From Cohnella sp. AR92 (GTDB taxonomy: Bacteria > Bacillota > Bacilli > Paenibacillales > Paenibacillaceae), in assembly GCF_003990975.1 (NCBI RefSeq), contig NZ_RZJR01000001.1:186001-250000 (forward strand): 64,000 nucleotides of DNA. The letters run 5' to 3'. The translations under genes and the position numbers were made by a program. The notes beneath the pieces were generated by a model that saw nothing but the letters and a program-made list of their open reading frames with translations, was not told where the DNA came from and made no database searches. Shown here in pieces: positions 39,441 through 46,926 of the stretch; within the stretch, counting starts at the first letter, position 1, and each line of letters starts with the position of its first letter.

Positions 39441-41768
39441 ATGTCTACCTTTTTGTATAGAGTGGGGAAAACCGCTTATCGCAAGCCGTGGTATTTCATT
39501 TTAGGCTGGATTGTCGTATTGGGTATCGTCGGAACGATGATCGGAGTATACGGGATGAAGACGAGCTCCGAGATGAAGATAGAAGGCACCGAGGCGCAGC
39601 GGGTTCTGGACCAGCTGGCGGAGGAGCTGCCTCAAGCCGCCGGAGGCTCGGGGAGCGTTATTTTCAAGGCGCCGCGGGACGAGAGGCTGGATACGCCGGA
39701 ACGGTCCGCAGCGATCGCGAAGGCGGTCAATGAAGTCTACAAGCAGGAGTTGGTTATCAATCCTGCGGATTATATGACAGGGTCCGATGGCACAGCTTCC
39801 TCTTCGGACGCCTCGCAGTCCGACGCATCAACGCAATCGGCAGACGGCGCGGCCGCGGCTTCGGGCATGCTGATGTCGGAGGGCTCTCCCGTTCTCGGGG
39901 TGACCTTGTCGGCGGACGGCAAGGTCGCCTTGTTCAAATTCCAGTTTACGATCGCCTTGAAGTCGGTTCCGAGCGACGTGCTCAATTCGATCGTCGACAT
40001 CGTGATGGGGGCCGAGAAGGGAACCGGCTTGAACGTGCTGCCGAGCGAATCGTTGGCGCCGCTGGAGATCACCACCGGGGCGACGGAAGCGATCGGAATC
40101 GTCGTGGCCGCGATCGTGCTGTTCGTCACGCTCGGCTCGATGGTGGCGGCGGGCTTGCCGCTGCTGACGGCTATCTTCGGAGTGGCGGTCGGCGTCGGCG
40201 GGGCGTTCTCGATCTCGACCTTCGTCAACATGACGAGCGTCTCCTCCATCTTGGCCCTGATGATCGGCCTTGCCGTCGGCATCGACTATGCGTTGTTCAT
40301 CGTCAGCCGTCAGCGCCGACTCATTCTCGGTCAAGGACTAGGCGCGATGGAGGCGGCCTCCAGAGCGATCGGCACGGCGGGCAGCGCCGTCTTCTTCGCG
40401 GGGCTGACGGTCATCATCGCGCTCAGCGGAATGCTCGTTATCGGAATCGGCTTCCTGTCCACGATGGCGCTTGTCGCCGCCGCGACCGTCTTCGTCAGCG
40501 TGCTGATCGCCTTGACGCTGCTGCCTGCCTTGCTCGGCTTGGTAGGCGAGAAAATTTGTTCGCCGAAGGCGCGCGAGAAGCATAAGAAGCAGGAGAAAGC
40601 CGCCAGCCGCGGGGTTGCCGAGCCTTGGGTGAAGGGCGTCATCAAGTATCGTTGGCTCGTTATCGTCGGCATCGTCGTCGTGCTTGGCGTCGCCGCCATT
40701 CCGATCAAAGACATGGAGCTGGGCATTCCGGGCGCCGGAACGGCGAATCTGGATACGCCGACCAGACAAAGCTACGACGCCATCGCCGAGGGATTCGGGG
40801 AAGGCTCCAACGGCCCGCTCGTTCTCGTGGCCGAGCCGAACGATCCGTCCGCCAAGATCTCGGCGGAGCAGCTATCGGGGATGGCCCAAGAGCTGCAGAA
40901 GCTAGACAATGTAGTATCCGTATCGCCAATGGGCGTCAACGAGGAGGGGAACCTGGCGATCTTCAGCCTGATCCCCGGAACGGGTCCCACCGATACCGCC
41001 ACCAAAGATCTGGTCAAGGCTCTGCGCGCTTCGGATTTGAGCATCGCGCAAACCTATGACGTCAAGATCGGGGTTACCGGAGAGACGGCCATTAACATCG
41101 ATATGTCGGCTAAACTCTCGGAAGCCTTCCCGATCTACGTAGGAATCATTATGCTTCTGTCGATTATCATTTTGCTGCTTGTGTTCCGCTCGATCATCGT
41201 TCCGATCAAGGCGACCGCGGGCTTCCTGCTCAGCATTCTCGCCACTTTCGGGATCACCACGGCCGTCTTCCATTGGGGCTGGCTCCATTCCGTCTTCGGC
41301 TTCGACACCGGCGGCCCGCTGCTCAGCTTCCTGCCGATCCTGGTCACCGGCATTCTCTACGGCTTGGCGATGGATTACCAGGTGTTCCTGGTAAGCTCGA
41401 TGCGAGAAGCGCACGTCCACGGCCGCAAGGGGCTGGATTCCGTCGTATATGGCTATAAGAGCGCCAGCAGCGTCGTTGTCGCCGCCGCCGTCATCATGGT
41501 CTCCGTCTTCGCCGGATTTATTTTCACCGAGGACGTCATGATCAAGCAGATCGGCTTCGCGCTGACCATCGGAATTTTCATCGACGCGTTCATTGTCCGG
41601 ATGTGCCTCGTGCCCGCCGTCATGGCGATCTTCGGCAACAAGGCTTGGTGGCTGCCGAAGTGGCTGGACCGCATCCTGCCGAACCTGGACGTCGAAGGCG
41701 ACAAGCTGATCTCTCAGCTTAACGGCGAGAAGCATGATAAAGCCAAGCCTCTGCCTAAGGCGAACTAA
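39441..41768 (+). CDS. MMPL-family (RND) membrane transporter
   Basis: A 775-residue RND-type transporter of the MMPL/YdfJ class. It has twelve predicted helices in two six-helix halves. Each half starts with one helix (YFILGWIVVLGIVGTMIGV and WLVIVGIVVVLGVAAI), then a large extracellular loop, then five helices. Family markers are the proton-relay region GIDYALFIVSRQRR (about 278) and its repeat GLAMDYQVFLVSSMREAHVH (about 650). Extracellular loop 1 carries a serine/alanine-rich, low-complexity insertion (about 115-140). MMPL proteins export lipids, siderophores or drugs. It is in an operon with the TetR gene. Confidence 0.92.
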   Translation: MSTFLYRVGKTAYRKPWYFILGWIVVLGIVGTMIGVYGMKTSSEMKIEGTEAQRVLDQLAEELPQAAGGSGSVIFKAPRDERLDTPERSAAIAKAVNEVYKQELVINPADYMTGSDGTASSSDASQSDASTQSADGAAAASGMLMSEGSPVLGVTLSADGKVALFKFQFTIALKSVPSDVLNSIVDIVMGAEKGTGLNVLPSESLAPLEITTGATEAIGIVVAAIVLFVTLGSMVAAGLPLLTAIFGVAVGVGGAFSISTFVNMTSVSSILALMIGLAVGIDYALFIVSRQRRLILGQGLGAMEAASRAIGTAGSAVFFAGLTVIIALSGMLVIGIGFLSTMALVAAATVFVSVLIALTLLPALLGLVGEKICSPKAREKHKKQEKAASRGVAEPWVKGVIKYRWLVIVGIVVVLGVAAIPIKDMELGIPGAGTANLDTPTRQSYDAIAEGFGEGSNGPLVLVAEPNDPSAKISAEQLSGMAQELQKLDNVVSVSPMGVNEEGNLAIFSLIPGTGPTDTATKDLVKALRASDLSIAQTYDVKIGVTGETAINIDMSAKLSEAFPIYVGIIMLLSIIILLLVFRSIIVPIKATAGFLLSILATFGITTAVFHWGWLHSVFGFDTGGPLLSFLPILVTGILYGLAMDYQVFLVSSMREAHVHGRKGLDSVVYGYKSASSVVVAAAVIMVSVFAGFIFTEDVMIKQIGFALTIGIFIDAFIVRMCLVPAVMAIFGNKAWWLPKWLDRILPNLDVEGDKLISQLNGEKHDKAKPLPKAN

Positions 41769-41788
41769 TCGAATATATCCTGTCTCTC

Positions 41789-41822
41789 AAAGAAGGGCAT
41801 CCACCGGGGTGCCCTTCTTCTC
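41789..41822 (+). terminator. Rho-independent terminator after the MMPL gene
   Basis: AAGAAGGGCA-tcc-accgggg-TGCCCTTCTT stem followed by CTCG; modest T-content. Confidence 0.65.
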
Positions 41823-41858
41823 GTTCCGATTCTAACGTCACAAATCGTTGCATATTGG

Positions 41859-41901
41859 TGTGAGTGCAATCACAAGCTACCGTTATTCGGCAGGCTATAC
41901 T
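41859..41901 (+). promoter_or_regulatory. hmp promoter with perfect Crp/Fnr-type box
   Basis: TGTGA-gtgcaa-TCACA (41859-41874) is a perfect Crp/Fnr dyad. A -10 box TATACT follows at 41896-41901 without a good -35. If transcription starts 7 bases after the -10 box (41908), the dyad centre is at -41.5, the class II activation position. Confidence 0.72.
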
Positions 41902-41947
41902 TCTTGATGAAGCCAAGGCTATTCGAGCTACATAGGAGAGGTCGCGC

Positions 41948-43186
41948 ATGCTGAGCGAGAAAACGATAAAGGTTATTAAATCGACGGTGCCGGTGCTCGA
42001 GGTTCATGGAACGGAGATCACGAAACGCTTCTACCGGATGCTGTTCTCGAATCATCCGGAGCTGTTGAACGTATTTAACCACGCCAATCAGAGACAGGGA
42101 CGGCAGCAGACGGCTCTCGCCAACGCAGTCTATGCCGCGGCTGCCCATATCGACCGGCTGGAAGAGATCCTTCCGGCGGTGAAGCAGATCGCCCACAAGC
42201 ATCGCAGTCTGGGCATTACGGCGGATCAATATCCGATCGTCGGGGAGAACCTTCTGGCCGCGATCAAGGACGTTCTGGGCGACGCCGCTACCGATGAGAT
42301 TATCCAAGCGTGGGCCGAAGCCTACGGGGTCATTGCCGACGCGTTCATCGGGGTCGAAGCTCAGATGTACGAGGAAGCGGAGAAGCAGGAAGGCGGCTGG
42401 GCCGGCTGGAGGGAATTCAAGGTCGACCGGAAGGCGGTTGAGAGCGAGGCGATTACTTCCTTCTATCTGGTTCCGGCGGACGGGAAGGCGATTGCGAGCT
42501 ATATTCCCGGCCAATACGTCACGGTGAAGCTCAACATTCCGGGAGACCCGTATACGCATCTTCGCCAATACAGCTTATCCGACGTTCCGGGCAAGCCGTA
42601 TTACCGCATCTCCGTGAAGAAGGAGGTCGGCTGCGAGGGCAAGCCCGACGGCAAAGTATCGGAGTACCTTCACGATGCGGTGAAGGCGGGAGACCTGCTT
42701 CCGCTGACCGCGCCGGCGGGAGACTTCACGTTGGATCTGCAGGATAGGCGGCCGGTCGTCCTGATCAGCGGCGGGGTCGGCTTGACTCCGACCTTGAGCA
42801 TGCTGAAGACGATCGCCGAGAGAGAGCCGGAGCGCAAGACGATCTTTATCCATTCGGCCCGTAACGGCAAGCTTCATGCGATGAAGGAAGAAGTGGAAGA
42901 GCTGGCGCGTTCTCACCCGCAGATCCGCGTTTATTGGAACTATAGTCGGCCTACGGACGAGGATAAGGGGGCGCATGCCTACCACCACGAAGGGTTTATC
43001 GACGCGGAATGGCTGCGGAACCTGATTCCGTCCGAAGGAGCATCGTACTACTTCTGCGGTCCGGTCGCCTTCATGCAGGCCATCAACGCCGCGCTGAAGT
43101 CGCTGGGCATCCCGGATTCGGACATTCATTACGAGTTCTTCGGACCCAAGGGAGCTTTGTCCGGGCCCGTTGCCGAGACCGCCTGA
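41948..43186 (+). CDS. hmp: Flavohemoglobin (nitric oxide dioxygenase)
   Basis: A 412-residue cytosolic enzyme converting NO and O2 to nitrate with NAD(P)H. The globin domain (1-140) shows the distal tyrosine in KRFYRML, FNHANQ, and the proximal histidine in IAHKHRSLGI. The FAD domain (about 150-265) carries RQYSLSD. The NAD domain (about 265-400) carries ISGGVGLTPTLSMLK and YYFCGPVAFMQ. All key residues are present and the length is typical. Its promoter carries a perfect TGTGA-N6-TCACA box. A Crp/Fnr-family gene lies 3 kb downstream beyond an SLH gene, and its 3' end contains a small degraded copy of the hmp 3' end. Confidence 0.95.
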   Translation: MLSEKTIKVIKSTVPVLEVHGTEITKRFYRMLFSNHPELLNVFNHANQRQGRQQTALANAVYAAAAHIDRLEEILPAVKQIAHKHRSLGITADQYPIVGENLLAAIKDVLGDAATDEIIQAWAEAYGVIADAFIGVEAQMYEEAEKQEGGWAGWREFKVDRKAVESEAITSFYLVPADGKAIASYIPGQYVTVKLNIPGDPYTHLRQYSLSDVPGKPYYRISVKKEVGCEGKPDGKVSEYLHDAVKAGDLLPLTAPAGDFTLDLQDRRPVVLISGGVGLTPTLSMLKTIAEREPERKTIFIHSARNGKLHAMKEEVEELARSHPQIRVYWNYSRPTDEDKGAHAYHHEGFIDAEWLRNLIPSEGASYYFCGPVAFMQAINAALKSLGIPDSDIHYEFFGPKGALSGPVAETA

Positions 43187-43262
43187 TCCCGATCGATTAT
43201 CGATCGGCTGCTGCATCGTCGGCGCCGCTTCGACCCCTAGCGAAGGAGCAGCGCCATAACAG

Positions 43263-43311
43263 AAAAGCTATCCGACGCAGATCCAAGCATCTGCTTCCGG
43301 ATAGCTTTTTA
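43263..43311. terminator. Bidirectional terminator after hmp
   Basis: AAAAGCTATCCG / CGGATAGCTTTTT with an inner GCAGAT/ATCTGC stem; lies between the converging hmp and SLH genes. Confidence 0.88.
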
Positions 43312-43319
43312 AGTCCGTT

Positions 43320-46055
43320 CTACTCCTTCTCGATAAGGCCCGCCAGAACCAGCATTCGATGGAGAAGCGCGACGGTCTCCGCCCGAGTGAGCACCTTCTG
43401 CGGCAGCAGGCGTTCCCCGTCTCCTTGCGCCAAGCCTAGCCGGATGGCGGTTGTCATCGCCTCTTGCGCCCAGCCCGCGACTTGGCCTCCGTCCGCATAG
43501 CGGGACAGCTCCGCCCCGCCGGCAGAAGAAGCCGACGATTCTCCGTTCACCCACTGCATCGCCCGAACGATCGTTACGATCGTCTCCTCGCGCGACACTT
43601 CCCGCTCGGGGCCGAACGTTCCGTCCTCGTAACCGCTCATGATTCCGTATTGCCGGAGAGCCGCGACCGGGCTGCCGTACCAGCTTGCAACGGAGACATC
43701 CCGGAAGAAGGTGCCGTCTTCGGGAGCTTCCAGCCCTAGCGACCTCGCCAGCAGTGCCGCCAGTTCGGCTCGGGTTACGGGAGCATCGGGCGAGAAGCGA
43801 TCCGGCGCGACTCCGTTCGCGATGAAGCGGCCCGACATGGCCGCGATGTCCGGAACGGCCCAATGGCCGGCCGTATCGGCGAAGCTCAACGAACGGAATG
43901 CCGGCGCGTAGAGGCCGTTCTGTAGACTGCGGATGATTACGGCAGGACGGCCTTCCACCGAGACGAACTCCGCGGCGGCAGGACGAGCGCCACGCTCGGC
44001 ATCCCATAAGACGGCGGCGGATGCCGATAAGCCGTCTTTCTCGGTCAGATAGATCACTTTGCGAGCGTAGTGACCGAACGATGAGATCTCCCGTTTCCCG
44101 TCGGTGCCGATCGCCCATACCCGGTAATGAATCGGGTCTCCGGCGAGCTGGAAGCCCCCTTGGTCCGCGGCCTCAAGAAGCCCGTTCTGCTCTTCGGCTT
44201 CGCTGCGAGCGATCGATAAGCGAAGCTCGTCTTCGCTTGTCCGGCCGCTCTTCGCGCCTGCTAGGTCGGCTACGGACAAGCGGAACTGGCCGAACGGCGT
44301 TGCCAGCTCGATCGAATCCGCATTCTCTTGCAGCAGAGACAGCGCTTCGTCGGGAAGCGTAAGCACATATTCGTCAGCATCGGCCTTGACGGAGACGGTC
44401 AGGTTCTTATCCGCCTTCCCGCCGAACTCGTTCAGCACGGCTTGAAGCGAGTCCGCGGTTATGTTGATTTCGATCGCTTTCGTCCGATCCCCGTTCGGCT
44501 GCGTCTTGACAATGCCGTCTACCTGATGGCCGTCGATCCAGACAGGCGGAGCAGGAGCAGGATCGGTAGAGCTGCCAGCCGAAGACGAGGAGCCGGATCC
44601 CGAGGCGACCTTAGTAAAGACAATGGTCACTGTCTGATTAATCGTCGATTCGGGGGCGGTTACCGCGGCTGAATAGGTGACCGTCTCGGCCGTCGTGTCG
44701 GTGATCGCGAACGTTATCGCGCCGTCAGAGCCCGTCGTCTCCGTCAGCGCCGCGATAATGGAATGCCCGCCGTTAGCCGTCAACTGCACGCGCTGATCGG
44801 CAACCGGAAGTCCTTGATCGTCCTTAAGTCGTACGGTAACGATCGCCCGGCTCGTGCCGTTCGCCGCGACCGTCCCGACGTCAGACGTGACGGTCGATAG
44901 AGAACGACTCGCCAATCCCGCCACGAACTTCACGGTTGCCGTATGCGGCATGGGGGCGCCATTTAACTCGCCCCTTATCGTCGCCGTACCTAGATTCGTC
45001 GGAGCCCTCAATGTCGCCGTATACGTTCCGTCCTCGTTGTCCTCAACATCGCTGATCGTTCCCAATGTCGTCGTTAGCTCGACTGCTTCCCCGCCGCTGT
45101 GCCGCGCGTTTCCGTAGGAATCGCGCAGCGTCACCGTGATAGTCGTCTCGCTGATCCCGTTGGCCGTCAGCTCGTCATCGTCCGCCTCGATCGTGCTCGC
45201 ATCCGAAGAGACCTCGCCCGCCAAGAATTCGACCTCGGCCGTATGCGTTAGCGCGGCGCCTCCAACCGTTGCGGCGACCGTGGCAATACCGGCTGTCGTC
45301 GGAGCCGTCAAGGTTGCGGTATAGGTCCCGTCCTCATTGTCCGTTATGTCCCCTACCTGCCCCAGGGTCGACGTGATCTCAATCGTTTCCCCTCCGGACG
45401 AGGGCACGTCTCCTTGGACATCCCTCAACGTCACGGTTACATCCGTCTGGCTTGTCCCATCGGCAGGCAAGGTATCGGACTCGACCGACAATTCGCTGTC
45501 GCTTAACGAGATGGAGGTGTCGGGAATCATGTAGGTTCGGAAGGCATAGTCGAAATTAGTGTTAGGATTGATCGCATAGCCTCGATCGTATACATTGTTA
45601 TAGTTCGAGAACCAGTTCAACCCGTTCGAACCGTCCGTCCCTTTCTCCGCCGTCAACGACAAATGATATTGCACGTCTTGCGCCAGGTAAACATGCGATT
45701 GGGAGAAGTCGAATTCGACCCACCCGAACTGCGGGACTTCCGCCCTGACCGTTGCAAGCACATGCGACGAATTGTCGATCACGCTAAGGATCGCGTCGCC
45801 GGGATCCCCCTGCTTGTTAAGCAGAAGATCGACCTGATCCAGCTCGCCGGTGATGCCCGGCATGAAATACTGAGCTGCGGAATACCTAGAATCGATAAAA
45901 CCCGAAGCATAATTCGTATCGACAGCCTGATCCAACACCGCATCCGCCGAAGCGGCACGAGCGGCATGTCCCCCCGCGAAAGTTCCCCATGCGAGCGCAA
46001 GCGCTAGAACGGCGGCCAGCCCTCTTTTCCAACCCTTCTTCATAGAACCGATCAT
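43320..46055 (-). CDS. Secreted SLH protein with three invasin/Big_1-like repeats
   Basis: A 911-residue surface protein. Signal peptide (about 1-35, AARAAS); an N-terminal jelly-roll-like domain (36-175, including VEFDFSQSHVYLAQDVQYHL); three Big_1/invasin-type Ig repeats (about 180-275, 278-372, 375-470), the first two with DNEDGTYTATL in near-identical form; a serine-rich linker with PAPPVWIDG; a beta domain (about 495-690); and three SLH repeats (about 715-911). It should be tethered to the wall by SLH and project the Ig repeats outwards. ATG 46055 has GGAGG 6 bases upstream. It separates hmp from the Crp/Fnr gene. Confidence 0.88.
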   Translation of the reverse strand: MIGSMKKGWKRGLAAVLALALAWGTFAGGHAARAASADAVLDQAVDTNYASGFIDSRYSAAQYFMPGITGELDQVDLLLNKQGDPGDAILSVIDNSSHVLATVRAEVPQFGWVEFDFSQSHVYLAQDVQYHLSLTAEKGTDGSNGLNWFSNYNNVYDRGYAINPNTNFDYAFRTYMIPDTSISLSDSELSVESDTLPADGTSQTDVTVTLRDVQGDVPSSGGETIEITSTLGQVGDITDNEDGTYTATLTAPTTAGIATVAATVGGAALTHTAEVEFLAGEVSSDASTIEADDDELTANGISETTITVTLRDSYGNARHSGGEAVELTTTLGTISDVEDNEDGTYTATLRAPTNLGTATIRGELNGAPMPHTATVKFVAGLASRSLSTVTSDVGTVAANGTSRAIVTVRLKDDQGLPVADQRVQLTANGGHSIIAALTETTGSDGAITFAITDTTAETVTYSAAVTAPESTINQTVTIVFTKVASGSGSSSSAGSSTDPAPAPPVWIDGHQVDGIVKTQPNGDRTKAIEINITADSLQAVLNEFGGKADKNLTVSVKADADEYVLTLPDEALSLLQENADSIELATPFGQFRLSVADLAGAKSGRTSEDELRLSIARSEAEEQNGLLEAADQGGFQLAGDPIHYRVWAIGTDGKREISSFGHYARKVIYLTEKDGLSASAAVLWDAERGARPAAAEFVSVEGRPAVIIRSLQNGLYAPAFRSLSFADTAGHWAVPDIAAMSGRFIANGVAPDRFSPDAPVTRAELAALLARSLGLEAPEDGTFFRDVSVASWYGSPVAALRQYGIMSGYEDGTFGPEREVSREETIVTIVRAMQWVNGESSASSAGGAELSRYADGGQVAGWAQEAMTTAIRLGLAQGDGERLLPQKVLTRAETVALLHRMLVLAGLIEKE

Positions 46056-46143
46056 CCCGAACCTCCACCAATGATTTCTCTTTTACTCCATTAATCATCA
46101 ATGTAAATAAGGTAGAGGAATCGGTTCGAATAGACCATACCTA

Positions 46144-46695
46144 CTATGGGGTATTTCCATCTATTCGCAAGGACCCGCATTCATTACGAGTTGCCGAGAC
46201 CGCCTGATCCCGCAGCAGCCGATTGATCGTCTCCCGCCGCAATCCGATGAATTGGCCGATCTCGTCTTGGGTCAGCACGTCCGTTAGCGCGCTGGGAGCG
46301 ATGTAAGCTTGGAACCAGGCTTGCAGCTTCCGAAGCCGGTCGGCCGGCGCGATCTCGGTCAATTGATCGATCCGCTGCTGCATCATGCGGAGCTTGTCCT
46401 GCAGCTTAATGGCGATGGAGCGGTATTGACGGGGATTCTCCTCCAGGGCTTGATACCAGCTCCTCGCCGACAGCGCCTCGACCTCGCTCGTCATCAGGGC
46501 GATGGCGGTTCCGAAGTTGGGGGATGGCGTCAACAGGGAATGGTGGGGGATCATCTCGCCGGGGACGATTATGTTCACCAAAGTGGGCGTTCCGTCCTCG
46601 TGCACCCGAATGATTTTCAACAGGCCGCTCTTCACTTGGTACAGCTCGCCGGATTCTCCCTGCCGGAACAGGATCTCGCCTTTGTGCAGAATCAT
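46144..46695 (-). CDS. Crp/Fnr-family transcription regulator with altered C-terminus
   Basis: A 183-residue regulator: cyclic-nucleotide-binding-like beta-roll (about 1-90, LYQVKSGLLKIIRVHEDGTP), C-helix (about 95-118) and a Crp-type helix-turn-helix (about 135-165, TQDEIGQFIGLRRETINRLL). The recognition helix R-E-T-x-x-R equals the CRP residues that read TGTGA, which fits the box before hmp. The only cysteine is near the C-terminus, so no iron-sulfur cluster is expected. The last 20 or so residues are not a normal wing: this DNA is antisense to a degraded copy of the hmp 3' end. The start follows ACGAGGAGA. A leader with an attenuator-like hairpin lies upstream. Confidence 0.85.
   Translation of the reverse strand: MILHKGEILFRQGESGELYQVKSGLLKIIRVHEDGTPTLVNIIVPGEMIPHHSLLTPSPNFGTAIALMTSEVEALSARSWYQALEENPRQYRSIAIKLQDKLRMMQQRIDQLTEIAPADRLRKLQAWFQAYIAPSALTDVLTQDEIGQFIGLRRETINRLLRDQAVSATRNECGSLRIDGNTP
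46178..46212 (+). repeat. Degraded copy of the hmp 3' end
   Basis: CATTCATTACGAGTT joined to GCCGAGACCGCCTGATCCCG. The same blocks occur at the end of hmp (43125-43139 and about 43172-43191), where 32 bases separate them. The joint sits at a GTT shared by both sides, as in slipped-strand deletion. Confidence 0.65.
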
Positions 46696-46726
46696 CGGTA
46701 TCTCCTCGTTGCTTATAAGATAAAGA

Positions 46727-46753
46727 AAAGGACCCGGCAGGTCGCCGGGTTCT
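46727..46753 (-). terminator. Attenuator-like terminator in the leader of the Crp/Fnr gene
   Basis: Minus strand ACCCGGC-gacct-GCCGGGT then CCTTTTCTTT, located 32 bases before the crp start and downstream of a minus-strand promoter. The preceding AGAACCC can instead pair with GGGTTCT at 46773-46779. Confidence 0.6.
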
Positions 46754-46762
46754 TCGTTATGG

Positions 46763-46791
46763 TTGCATATGGAGAACCCCTGTGCTATGAT
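46763..46791 (+). promoter_or_regulatory. Probable helD promoter
   Basis: TTGCAT (46763-46768), 17-base spacer, TATGAT (46786-46791), directed toward helD; the transcript would have a leader of about 130 bases. Confidence 0.5.
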
Positions 46792-46799
46792 TAGGGGCG

Positions 46800-46829
46800 C
46801 TATTTATGATAGTTTCTGAATTCGGACAT
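46800..46829 (-). CDS. Possible 9-residue leader peptide upstream of the Crp/Fnr gene
   Basis: ATG at 46829, encoding MSEFRNYHK and a TAG. AGGA lies 6 bases upstream of the ATG. It sits on the proposed minus-strand leader transcript just before the alternative hairpins. Such short ORFs arise easily by chance, so this is tentative. Confidence 0.35.
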   Translation of the reverse strand: MSEFRNYHK

Positions 46830-46855
46830 ATGTATCCTATCTTACTTACACTTTA

Positions 46856-46885
46856 ATCTTATCATAAGGGGATACCGGCTGTCAA
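46856..46885 (-). promoter_or_regulatory. Probable promoter of the Crp/Fnr gene
   Basis: Minus strand TTGACA (46885-46880), 18-base spacer, TAAGAT (46861-46856); start of transcription would be near 46849. Confidence 0.6.
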
Positions 46886-46926
46886 CCATCTTCTAGCCTG
46901 AATGAGAAGGAGAGTGTTCTGGGAAA

